Positions 52,277 to 60,116 of a stretch of DNA of 64,000 bases are shown piece by piece. The DNA is taken from NCBI RefSeq assembly GCF_013362815.1, contig NZ_JABFVK010000067.1, positions 1 to 64,000 on the forward strand, in the 5' to 3' direction. Numbering within the stretch: position 1 is the first letter of the stretch; each line of letters opens with the position of its first letter. The notes under the pieces were generated by a model. The model was given only the letters and a program-made list of their open reading frames with translations. It was not told where the DNA came from and searched no databases. The translations under genes and the position numbers were made by a program. The stretch comes from Hamadaea sp. GTDB taxonomy: Bacteria; Actinomycetota; Actinomycetes; Mycobacteriales; Micromonosporaceae.

Positions 52277-53443
52277 CTAGCAGATCTTGAACATGTCGCA
52301 GGCGATCTTGATCGGGATCGCCAGCCCGAGCCCCTCGGCATCGGTGAACTTCGCCGAGGCGATCCCGATGACCTCATAGCTCGCGTTGATGACCGGCCCG
52401 CCCGAGTTGCCGGGGTTGATCGGCGCGTCGAACTGGATGTACGGGCCGTGCTGGGTGTTGGCCTCGCGGAAGGCGCTGACCACGCCGCTGGTGACGGTGT
52501 CCTTCAGGCCGAGCGGCGAGCCCACGACCAGGATTTCCTGGCCGGACTTGGACTCAACCGGGGCGACCTTCAGACCCGGGATCTTCGCCGTGGTGTGCAG
52601 CTGGGCGATGTCGGCCTTCTTGTCGCCCGCGACGACCGTGGCGTCGTACAGCTGGTCGGCGTGCTCGATCTTGACCTTCTTCGTGCCGTCGTCCCAGACG
52701 TCTTCGATCACGTGGAAGTTGGTCAGCAGGTTCGTGCCGCCGTCGGAAGCCGCGGTGCCGACCGCGAAGGCGGAGCCGATGCTGTCCGAGGTGCGTACGC
52801 GGAACACGCTGGGCAGCGTCTTCGCCGCGATCTTCTCGGCGTTGAACTGCGTCGCGAGCTGGTTCTCGACCGCGTCGACCCGCTTGTCGGCGTCGGTCGC
52901 CTCCTGTGCCAGCTGCGCTCGGGTGGCGTCCAGGTCGTTGCTCAGGCTGTGCACCTGGTACGCCTGGAATCCGGTCACTCCGAGCAGCACCACGGCAAGC
53001 ACGAGCGCGACGATGCCGGGCCAGCTGAGCCGGCGTACCGGGGTGGCGGGCGCGCCCGTCGGCGAGACCGGTCCGGCCGGGAAACCGGACATCGGGGCGG
53101 TCGCCGGGACGGACGACTGCGGCACCGGCGGTGCGTACGCGGGACGCTGCGCCGGCTGGGACAACGTCGCCTGCGACAAGGTCGACTGCGTCTGCTGCTG
53201 CGGCGGCATCACCTGCGGCTGAACCGGCTGCGGCTGCGCGGGCTGCGGCTGAACCGGCTGCGCAGGGGCTTGGTAACCGGTACCGGTGACCGGCGGCGGC
53301 GCGTACGCGGGACGCTGGTTCGGAACCGGAGATTGCCCCACTTGCGGCGACTGAAATCCAGTTTCCACCTTCGGTGGATAGGGCCCCGGCGGTGAGTATG
53401 GCGGCTGGGCCTGTGGTTGCGTCGGATCCGAGCCCGTCGTCAT
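52277..53443 (-). CDS. Membrane-anchored trypsin-like serine protease (S1C)
   Basis: 388 residues. A Pro/Gln-rich cytoplasmic part (1-140) is followed by a membrane helix (143-163), a short coil and an HtrA-like protease domain. The triad is His244 (LTNFHVIED), Asp278 (KKADIAQLH) and Ser347 (NPGNSGGPV). There is no PDZ domain. It probably cleaves misfolded or signal proteins outside the membrane. The next gene starts 75 bases on in the same direction. Confidence 0.9.
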   Translation of the reverse strand: MTTGSDPTQPQAQPPYSPPGPYPPKVETGFQSPQVGQSPVPNQRPAYAPPPVTGTGYQAPAQPVQPQPAQPQPVQPQVMPPQQQTQSTLSQATLSQPAQRPAYAPPVPQSSVPATAPMSGFPAGPVSPTGAPATPVRRLSWPGIVALVLAVVLLGVTGFQAYQVHSLSNDLDATRAQLAQEATDADKRVDAVENQLATQFNAEKIAAKTLPSVFRVRTSDSIGSAFAVGTAASDGGTNLLTNFHVIEDVWDDGTKKVKIEHADQLYDATVVAGDKKADIAQLHTTAKIPGLKVAPVESKSGQEILVVGSPLGLKDTVTSGVVSAFREANTQHGPYIQFDAPINPGNSGGPVINASYEVIGIASAKFTDAEGLGLAIPIKIACDMFKIC

Positions 53444-53619
53444 GTCAGAGCCTCCCCATCGTGATCACTGACCCGCCAGAAGGTACCGGTTACCGGCCAT
53501 TCTGTCTTCCCCTTTCAAGTCCTGCATCGGCCCCGTTCCGAGTGAGCTTCGCAACTCGGCGGGCCGACGCGCCGCACCGGCTGACCCACCACCGCATGGC
53601 GTACCCGTAGGTTGTTCAT

Positions 53620-54933
53620 GTGACCGACGACGAAACCGTGCTGCGGCGTCGAGTCCGCACGCGCGACGGCGGCGGCAACCCCCTTGACGCAGCAGCCCCG
53701 CAAGGGGTTCCTTCGACGCTGCTCACCGAGCCCGCCGAGGGGACACCGCAGCCGGTGACCAGCCCCGCCGAGCTGGAGCAGGTGATCGCGAGGTTCGCGG
53801 CCGGCACCGGTCCGGTGGCGATCGACGCCGAACGGGCCTCGGGCTACCGCTACAGCCAGCGCGCCTATCTGGTGCAGCTTCGCCGCCAGGGTGCCGGGAC
53901 CGCGCTGATCGATCCGATCCCGTTGGGCGATCTGTCCGGTTTGGACGCCGCGCTCGCCGACACCGAATGGGTGCTGCACGCCGCGAGCCAGGACCTGCCT
54001 TGCCTGGCCGAACTGGGCTTGCGCCCGCGGAAGTTGTTCGACACGGAACTGGCCGCCCGGCTGGCCGGATTCGAGCGGGTCGGACTGGCCGCGCTGACCG
54101 AAAATCTGCTCGGCTACACGCTGGAGAAGCACCACTCGGCCGCCGACTGGTCCAGCCGTCCCCTTCCCGAGTCCTGGCTGACCTACGCGGCGCTCGACGT
54201 CGAGCTGCTGGTGGAGTTGCGCGACGCGCTCGTCACCGTGCTCGCCGAGCAGAGCAAGACCGAGTACGCCGATCAGGAGTTCGCCGCCCTCGTGGTGAGC
54301 GGGGCGCAGCCGCCGAAGCCGCGTACCGATCCGTGGCGGCGCACCTCCGGGATGCACCGCGTCCGGGGCGCCCGGGCTCAGTCCCGCGTCCGGTCCCTCT
54401 GGTACGCCCGCGACCAGATCGCCCAGCGCCGGGACACCGCGCCCGGCCGGGTGCTGCCCGACTCCTCGATCGTGGCGGCCGCCGAGATGGACCCGAAGAC
54501 GGAGCGGGAACTGTTGCTGCTGCCCGGTTTCGGCGGCCGGTCGACTCGGCGGCTGGCCGGGACCTGGCTGGACGCGCTGGCCGAGGCGCGGGCGCTGCCG
54601 GACACCGCGTTGCCGACGACTCCGCCGTACGAGGGACCGCCTCCGCCGCATCGGTGGGCCGAACGGGATCCGGCCGCGGCCGCCCGGCTGGCCCGCGCCC
54701 GGGAGGTCGTCGCCCACGTCGCCGGGGAGCTGTCGATGCCCCCGGAGAACCTGATCACCCCCGAGTACGTGCGCCGCCTGGCCTGGGAGCCGCCCGCCGA
54801 CCTGAGCACCGTCGGCGAGCTGCTCGCCAAGTTCGGGGCTCGCCCCTGGCAACGGGAGCTGCTGGCCGACGAGCTGGCCAAGGCGCTCGCCCCGGTCGAG
54901 GAGAGCCCGGCGGACGCAGAAACCTCACAGTGA
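53620..54933 (+). CDS. rnd: Ribonuclease D with HRDC domain
   Basis: 437 residues. The DEDD nuclease residues are Asp69 and Glu71 (VAIDAERASG), the Asp in HAASQDLPCL and the YAALDVELL motif. A C-terminal HRDC region follows. It trims tRNA and other RNA 3' ends. TAGGTT lies six bases before GTG 53620, so translation is probably leaderless. An alternative ATG precedes it by two bases out of frame. It precedes the fadA-fadB operon by 68 bases, so it may have its own terminator or run through. Confidence 0.93.
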   Translation: MTDDETVLRRRVRTRDGGGNPLDAAAPQGVPSTLLTEPAEGTPQPVTSPAELEQVIARFAAGTGPVAIDAERASGYRYSQRAYLVQLRRQGAGTALIDPIPLGDLSGLDAALADTEWVLHAASQDLPCLAELGLRPRKLFDTELAARLAGFERVGLAALTENLLGYTLEKHHSAADWSSRPLPESWLTYAALDVELLVELRDALVTVLAEQSKTEYADQEFAALVVSGAQPPKPRTDPWRRTSGMHRVRGARAQSRVRSLWYARDQIAQRRDTAPGRVLPDSSIVAAAEMDPKTERELLLLPGFGGRSTRRLAGTWLDALAEARALPDTALPTTPPYEGPPPPHRWAERDPAAAARLARAREVVAHVAGELSMPPENLITPEYVRRLAWEPPADLSTVGELLAKFGARPWQRELLADELAKALAPVEESPADAETSQ

Positions 54934-54940
54934 CCCGACC

Positions 54941-54968
54941 TACCTACCGGTAACTACTCGCGGGTAAC
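54941..54968. promoter_or_regulatory. TACC/GGTAAC half-site cluster before fadA
   Basis: TACCTACCGGTAAC (54941-54954) is followed 14 bases on by a second GGTAAC (54963-54968), 33-60 bases upstream of fadA. TACCGGTA is palindromic. The thioesterase promoter at 13739-13752 has a similar TTACC/GGTAA dyad, so a common fatty-acid-linked repressor is possible. Confidence 0.5.
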
Positions 54969-55001
54969 ATCGGGAGTGTCCAACCACTCCTAGGAGGCGC
55001 T

Positions 55002-56198
55002 GTGCCCCGCAACGTCCGCGATGTCGTCTTCGTCGACGGCGTACGCACTCCGTTCGGCAAGGCCGGGGGTGTCTACGCGCAGACTCGCGCCGACGACCTC
55101 GTCATCCGATGCATCCGTGAACTGCTCGCCCGCAATCCGCAGCTGCCGCCCGAGCGCGTCGAGGAGGTGGCCGTCGCCGCGACCACCCAGATCGGCGACC
55201 AGGGCCTGACCCTGGGCCGGACCGCCTCCCTACTGGCCGGTCTGCCCAAGACCACTCCCGGCTACTCGATCGACCGGATGTGCGCGGGCGCGATGACCGC
55301 CGTCACGACCGTCGCGGGCAGCATCGCGATGGGCGCCATCGACGTCGCGATCGCGGGCGGCGTCGAGCACATGGGCCGCCACCCGATGGGCGAGGGCGTC
55401 GACCCGAACCCGCGGTTCCTGGCCGAGAAGGTCGTCGACCAGTCCGCCCTCGTCATGGGGTCGACCGCCGAGAACCTGCACGACCGCCTCCCGGAGATCA
55501 CCAAGGAGCGCACCGACCGGTTCGGCCTGCGCTCGCAGGAGAAGACGGCCGCCGCGTACGCCGCGGGCAAGCTCCAGCCGGACCTCGTGCCGATCGCCGT
55601 ACGCGACGAGAACGGCGCCTGGGGTCTGTCGACTGTGGATGAAGCACCTCGGCAGACCAGCCTGGAGAAGCTCGCCACCCTGAAGACCCCGTTCCGTCCG
55701 CACGGCCGGGTCACCGCGGGCAACGCCGCCGGCCTGAACGACGGTGCGACCGCCTGTCTGCTCGCCTCCGCCGAGGCGGCCGAGGAACTCGGCCTGCCGG
55801 TCGCGATGAAGCTGGTCAGCTTCGGCTTCGTCGGCGTGGAGCCGGAGGTCATGGGCTACGGCCCGATCCCGTCCACCGAGAAGGCGCTCAAGGTCGCCGG
55901 GCTCACCATCGACGACATCGGCCTGTTCGAGCTGAACGAGGCGTTCGCCGTGCAGGTCCTGGCGTTCCTGGACCACTACGGGATCAAGGAGGACGATCCC
56001 CGGGTCAACCCGTGGGGTGGTTCCATCGCGGTCGGGCACCCGCTCGCGTCCAGCGGCGTACGCCTCATGACGCAGCTCGCCCGCCAGTTCGCCGAGCACC
56101 CCGAGGTCCGCTACGGCATCACCGCCATGTGCATCGGCATCGGCATGGGCGGCACGGTCATCTGGGAGAACGCGCACTGGAATGGAGAGTCGAAGTGA
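55002..56198 (+). CDS. fadA: Acetyl-CoA C-acyltransferase (thiolase)
   Basis: 398 residues from GTG 55002, TAGGAGG upstream. The acyl-accepting Cys94 is in DRMCAGAM, the NEAFAVQ and GGSIAVGHPLASSG motifs give the catalytic His, and CIGIGMGG gives the second Cys. It cleaves 3-ketoacyl-CoA in the last step of beta-oxidation. Its TGA overlaps the fadB GTG (GTGA), so thiolase and multienzyme subunit are made together. Confidence 0.96.
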   Translation: MPRNVRDVVFVDGVRTPFGKAGGVYAQTRADDLVIRCIRELLARNPQLPPERVEEVAVAATTQIGDQGLTLGRTASLLAGLPKTTPGYSIDRMCAGAMTAVTTVAGSIAMGAIDVAIAGGVEHMGRHPMGEGVDPNPRFLAEKVVDQSALVMGSTAENLHDRLPEITKERTDRFGLRSQEKTAAAYAAGKLQPDLVPIAVRDENGAWGLSTVDEAPRQTSLEKLATLKTPFRPHGRVTAGNAAGLNDGATACLLASAEAAEELGLPVAMKLVSFGFVGVEPEVMGYGPIPSTEKALKVAGLTIDDIGLFELNEAFAVQVLAFLDHYGIKEDDPRVNPWGGSIAVGHPLASSGVRLMTQLARQFAEHPEVRYGITAMCIGIGMGGTVIWENAHWNGESK

Positions 56199-58258
56199 CC
56201 TTCCCCGCTGAGGTCGTCACGCAGGCCAAGCTTCGGTTGACTGCGGTACCCGGTCTGGACAAACCGGCCGCGATCATCACGCTCGACAACGGCTTCGACC
56301 ACACCAAGCCCAACACCATGGGACCCGGTGGGCTGGCCGGCCTGAGCACCGCCATCGACGAGGCGCTCGCCGCCGAGCCCGCGTTCCTCGCGGTCACCGG
56401 CAAGCCGTACATCTTCTGCGTCGGTGCCGACATCACCGGCATCCCGTTCGTCACCGAACGGTCCCAGGCCGCCGAGATCGAGGCCCTGGGCCACCAGGTG
56501 TACGCGAAACTGCGTACGGCGCCGGTGCCCACCTTCGCATTCGTCAACGGAGCCGCGATGGGCGGCGGTCTGGAGCTGGCCCTGCACTGCCAGTACCGCA
56601 CGCTGTCCGCAGGCGCGGCGGCGCTCTCGCTCCCCGAGGTGGGCCTCGGCCTCATCCCGGGCTGGGGCGGCTCCCAGCTCCTGCCGAATCTGATCGGCGT
56701 CGTCGGCGCGGCTCAGGTGATCGTGCAGAACCCGCTCATGATGAACAAGCAGCTCCGCCCGAAGCAGGCGGTCGAACTCGGCATCGCCGACGCGCTGTTC
56801 GAACCGGCCGACTTCCTGGAGCGGTCGCTGCTTTGGGCGGCGTCCGTCGTCACTGGACAGACGACGGTTCAGCGGCCGGAGATCGACCGCGACATGTGGG
56901 ACGCGGTCGTCTACTTCGCGCGTACCGAATTGGACAAGAAACTCCATGGAGCCTCGCCGGCCGCGACCAAGGCGCTGGACCTGCTGGCGCTGGCCAAGGA
57001 CGGCGTGACCGAGGCGGGCCTGACCGCGGAGCGCGAGGCGGCCACCGACCTGATCATGTCCGACGAGCTGCGCGCCGGCATCTACTCGTTCGACCTGGTG
57101 CAGCGGCGAGCCAAGCGCCCGGCCGGCGCTCCCGATCGCTCGCTCGCTCGGGACGTCAGCAAGGTCGGTGTCGTCGGCGCAGGTCTGATGGCGTCGCAGC
57201 TGGCGTTGCTGTTCGCTCGCCGACTCGAGGTGCCGGTGGTGATCACCGACCTCGACCAAGAGCGCGTGGACAAGGGGCTGGCCTACGTCCAGGCCGAGAT
57301 CGCCAAGTCGGTCGCCAAGGGACGGCTTTCGGAGCTCAAGGCGGCCAAGCTGCGTACGCTGGTCACGGGCACGGTCGACAAGGCGGCCGGGTTCGCTGAC
57401 GCCGACTTCGTCATCGAGGCGGTCTTCGAGGAGCTCGGCGTCAAGAAGAAGGTCTGGGCCGAGATCGAGGAGATCGTCTCGCCGGAGGCCATCCTCGCCA
57501 CCAACACCTCGTCGCTGTCGGTCAGCGCGATGGGCGCCGAACTGAAGCACCCGGAGCGTCTGGTCGGCTTCCACTTCTTCAACCCGGTCGCGGTGATGCC
57601 CCTGCTGGAGATCATCCGGGCCGAGCACACGAACGACGTCACCCTGGCGACCGCGTTCGCGCTGGGCAAGCAGCTGAAGAAGTCGTGCGTACTGGTGAAG
57701 GACGCGCCCGCGTTCGTCTTCAACCGCATCCTGACCCGGTTCTTCGGGGAGATCTACAACGCCATCGACCTCGGTACGCCGCTCGACGTGGCCAACACCG
57801 CGCTCGACCCGCTCGGCCTGCCGATGCGGCCGCTGGAGCTGCTGCAGCTGGTTGGACCGGCGGTCGCGGCGCACGTCGGCAAGACGATGCACGTGGCGTA
57901 CCCGGATCGGTTCAAGGTCTCCCCCAGCATGGAGAAGATCGTGACCGCCGGGCTGCCGCTGCTGGTCGACGACGAGATCAACCCGGCCGTGGTCGAATTG
58001 CTGGCGGGCGGACAGACGCCGCTCACCGCCGACGAGGTACGCGAGCGCGCGCTTGCCGCCCTCGCCGAGGAGATCCGGATCATGCTGGACGAGGGCGTCG
58101 TGGCCGACTCGGCCGACATCGACCTCTGCCTGATCCTCGGGGGCGGCTGGCCGTTCTGGCTCGGCGGCATCACGCCGTACCTGGACCGGACCGGCGTCGC
58201 CGAGAAGGTCACCGGCCGCCGGTTCGCCCCGGCCGGAGTGGCGACCCTCCCCGCATAA
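56195..58258 (+). CDS. fadB: Enoyl-CoA hydratase/3-hydroxyacyl-CoA dehydrogenase
   Basis: 687 residues from GTG 56195 (GGAGAG upstream). The hydratase domain holds Glu127 (GGGLELALHC) and Glu148 (LPEVGLGLIPGWGG). The dehydrogenase domain begins VGVVGAGLMASQLALLFARR (NAD fold) and has FHFFNPVAVMPLLEII with the catalytic His. It does steps two and three of beta-oxidation. It forms a complex or pair with the overlapping FadA. A terminator follows. Confidence 0.96.
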   Translation: MTFPAEVVTQAKLRLTAVPGLDKPAAIITLDNGFDHTKPNTMGPGGLAGLSTAIDEALAAEPAFLAVTGKPYIFCVGADITGIPFVTERSQAAEIEALGHQVYAKLRTAPVPTFAFVNGAAMGGGLELALHCQYRTLSAGAAALSLPEVGLGLIPGWGGSQLLPNLIGVVGAAQVIVQNPLMMNKQLRPKQAVELGIADALFEPADFLERSLLWAASVVTGQTTVQRPEIDRDMWDAVVYFARTELDKKLHGASPAATKALDLLALAKDGVTEAGLTAEREAATDLIMSDELRAGIYSFDLVQRRAKRPAGAPDRSLARDVSKVGVVGAGLMASQLALLFARRLEVPVVITDLDQERVDKGLAYVQAEIAKSVAKGRLSELKAAKLRTLVTGTVDKAAGFADADFVIEAVFEELGVKKKVWAEIEEIVSPEAILATNTSSLSVSAMGAELKHPERLVGFHFFNPVAVMPLLEIIRAEHTNDVTLATAFALGKQLKKSCVLVKDAPAFVFNRILTRFFGEIYNAIDLGTPLDVANTALDPLGLPMRPLELLQLVGPAVAAHVGKTMHVAYPDRFKVSPSMEKIVTAGLPLLVDDEINPAVVELLAGGQTPLTADEVRERALAALAEEIRIMLDEGVVADSADIDLCLILGGGWPFWLGGITPYLDRTGVAEKVTGRRFAPAGVATLPA

Positions 58259-58274
58259 GCCCCATCCCCCTTCC

Positions 58275-58303
58275 GCCGCGCGGCTCCCGGTGAGCCGCGC
58301 GGC
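58275..58303 (+). terminator. Terminator hairpin after fadA-fadB
   Basis: GCCGCGCGGCTC-CCGGT-GAGCCGCGCGGC, a perfect 12-pair stem with a five-base loop, followed by ACTTTCG. It begins 16 bases after the fadB stop. Confidence 0.88.
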
Positions 58304-58333
58304 ACTTTCGTCGCAGGGCCTAGAGTCGATCTC

Positions 58334-59125
58334 GTGACGATCGTGGACGCATGCCTACGGGACGGCCGGGGCGGCTCGCCCACCGTGGTGCTCCCCGAGA
58401 CGGGTCTGTCCGATGAGGAGCGCCGGGCGATTCCCGAGCAGCTGCGGACCTCGCACGCCGTCTTCGTCGACATCGGCGAGACCGAGGTGGCCTTGCGGTT
58501 CTTCACCAGCACGGGCGAGTTGCCGTCGTGCGGGCACGGAACGGTCGCGGCGTTGGCGTACCTGGCCGATCGGTTCGGCGACCGCGACTTCCAGCTGCGT
58601 ACGCGGGACCGGAGCTTCCTCGGGCGGGCGGACAGCGGTAGATACCTCTTCGACGCCGGACAGGTCCAGCTGCGGGAACCCGCCTCCGGAGAGTGCGACG
58701 GCGTACTGGCCGCGCTGGGCGCGACTCCGGTGGCCGGGTTGTGCGTCGCCTCTGTCGGGCGTGAGCGGCTGCTCGTCCCCGTCGCCACCCCGGTCGTCCT
58801 CGCCGGGCTGACGCCCGATCTCGACCGGCTCCGGTACGCCTGTGACCACTTAGGACTGCTCGGCTGCTATGTCTACTGCCAGTCCCCGCCCGGCCGGTAC
58901 GCCGCCCGGATGTTCGCCCCGTCGATCGGCGTACCGGAGGACATCGCGAACGCCAACAGCACCAGTTGCCTGGCGGCGTACCTGGCTGATCGCTCCGGCG
59001 GGGACGTCACGCTCACCGTCGACATGGGCGATGCTTTAGGCGTACCAGCTGCAATTGATGCTCTTGCCGAACGAACCGCGACCGGGCCGCGAGTGTGGAC
59101 CGGCGGCGCGGCGGTTGTCAGGTAG
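58334..59125 (+). CDS. PhzF-like isomerase with altered active site
   Basis: 263 residues from GTG 58334, seven bases after TAGAGT (likely leaderless). It has the two-domain diaminopimelate epimerase/PhzF fold (RFFTSTGELPSCGHGT). PhzF enzymes have a catalytic Glu in a segment of the form SExxF; here the aligned segment is SHAVF, with His41 in its place. A Cys sits in SCGHGT (66). The reaction is unknown. Its 3' end overlaps the convergent marR gene by eight bases. Confidence 0.85.
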   Translation: MTIVDACLRDGRGGSPTVVLPETGLSDEERRAIPEQLRTSHAVFVDIGETEVALRFFTSTGELPSCGHGTVAALAYLADRFGDRDFQLRTRDRSFLGRADSGRYLFDAGQVQLREPASGECDGVLAALGATPVAGLCVASVGRERLLVPVATPVVLAGLTPDLDRLRYACDHLGLLGCYVYCQSPPGRYAARMFAPSIGVPEDIANANSTSCLAAYLADRSGGDVTLTVDMGDALGVPAAIDALAERTATGPRVWTGGAAVVR

Positions 59126-59555
59126 GCAGGCCGTTCTCCGCGGCCAAGTGGCCGAGCGCACCGGCGAGCTGATCCCGCTGATCCGCGGAGAGTGAGCCGG
59201 TGAGCTCGGCGTCGAGATCGCGGGCGAGCCCGGCGCACTTCGCGAGCAGCTTGCGCCCAGGCGGCGTGAGCGTGAGCACCATGCGCCGACGATCCCCCGG
59301 ATCCCGAGTACGCGCGATGGCCCCGATGCTCTCCAGATGATCGGCGAGCGAGACGATCAGGCTCGGCGCGACCCCCATGAGCCCGGCCAGCTCCTGCTGG
59401 CTGGTCGGCGGACCGCCCGCGAGCACGGTCAGCACGCCGACGTGTTTCGGCTTGAGGTCCAGGTCGGCGAGCTTCGCCGTGAACCGCTCCGTCACCAGCG
59501 CGCCGAGCGTGCCGAGCCGGAAGGTCACAGTCGCCGGCATCCCGATGTCGCTCAC
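59118..59555 (-). CDS. MarR family transcriptional regulator
   Basis: 145 residues from GTG 59555. Winged helix at about 45-100 (SQQELAGLMGVAPSLIVSLA; RTRDPGDRRRMVLTLT). TAGCAT seven bases upstream suggests a leaderless transcript in addition to readthrough from the membrane protein gene 54 bases upstream. It probably binds the AGAATCATTC palindrome at 59978-60004 and responds to a small molecule. Confidence 0.92.
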   Translation of the reverse strand: MSDIGMPATVTFRLGTLGALVTERFTAKLADLDLKPKHVGVLTVLAGGPPTSQQELAGLMGVAPSLIVSLADHLESIGAIARTRDPGDRRRMVLTLTPPGRKLLAKCAGLARDLDAELTGSLSADQRDQLAGALGHLAAENGLPT

Positions 59556-59609
59556 GCTCGTAATGCTAGGGCGACGTCTGCCCACCATCGCGACGACTTG
59601 GCGTACGCG

Positions 59610-59966
59610 TCACGCCGCCGCCACGTAGACCGCGGAAGCCAGGTGCACCACCGCGCCGACGGTGGACGCGATCGTCATGCCCAAGATGCGCCGCCGGAAC
59701 CCGATCACTCCGTCGCCCGCCTGCACGAGCCCGAGCAGCACCAACATCGCCGCCAACGCCACGCCCTCCGGACGCGCCGCGAAGAGGACCAGCGCCACCG
59801 CACTCAGCGGAACCGCGCGCACGGCGTACGCCTGAGCGAAGAACGTGACCCCCGGCGTCACCACCTCGGCCGGGCTGAGCACGAGCGTCGGCCGCAGTAC
59901 GCCGAGCACCCCCGACACTCCGGAACCCAGGACCAGCAGCGCGTTCAGGATCAGAACCGCAGTCAT
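59610..59966 (-). CDS. Small integral membrane protein (DUF4267-like)
   Basis: 118 residues with four hydrophobic helices (MTAVLILNALLVLGSGVSGV at the start). Length and four-helix layout resemble DUF4267-type proteins; I am not certain of the family. It lies in an operon with marR and has a strong palindromic operator 12 bases before its ATG, so it may be the target of that regulator. Function unknown. Confidence 0.75.
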   Translation of the reverse strand: MTAVLILNALLVLGSGVSGVLGVLRPTLVLSPAEVVTPGVTFFAQAYAVRAVPLSAVALVLFAARPEGVALAAMLVLLGLVQAGDGVIGFRRRILGMTIASTVGAVVHLASAVYVAAA

Positions 59967-59977
59967 CGCGTACCTCC

Positions 59978-60004
59978 AGAATCATTCTCTTGCTGAATGA
60001 TTCT
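59978..60004. promoter_or_regulatory. MarR operator AGAATCATTC-N7-GAATGATTCT
   Basis: Perfect ten-base inverted arms (59978-59987 and 59995-60004), followed by a partial third copy GAATGATTTT (60011-60020). It lies directly before the membrane protein-marR operon, as expected for autoregulation. AT-rich in GC-rich surroundings. Confidence 0.8.
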
Positions 60005-60036
60005 GAGCATGAATGATTTTGGCCGCGCCGTCAACC

Positions 60037-60116
60037 CCGGTGATTGATCCACAGCCCGATACGTGTCATTTGGCGGCCCCGTTTCGACACGTCAAGGGAT
60101 GTGGATCAATCACCGG
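60037..60116. repeat. Nested 80-bp palindromic element (family E)
   Basis: The outer arms CCGGTGATTGATCCACA (60037-60053) and 60100-60116 are perfect over 17 bases. An inner ACGTGTC/GACACGT stem (60061-60067, 60086-60092) is nested inside. The right arm includes the stop codon of the glycosyltransferase-PlsC gene (60110-60112). Only one copy is seen here. Confidence 0.8.

Noticed and set aside
53444-53619. Additional small gene between the protease and RNase D genes
   Set aside because: The frame from 53374 overlaps the protease start and has no ribosome site or recognisable sequence; the gap more likely holds two divergent promoters.
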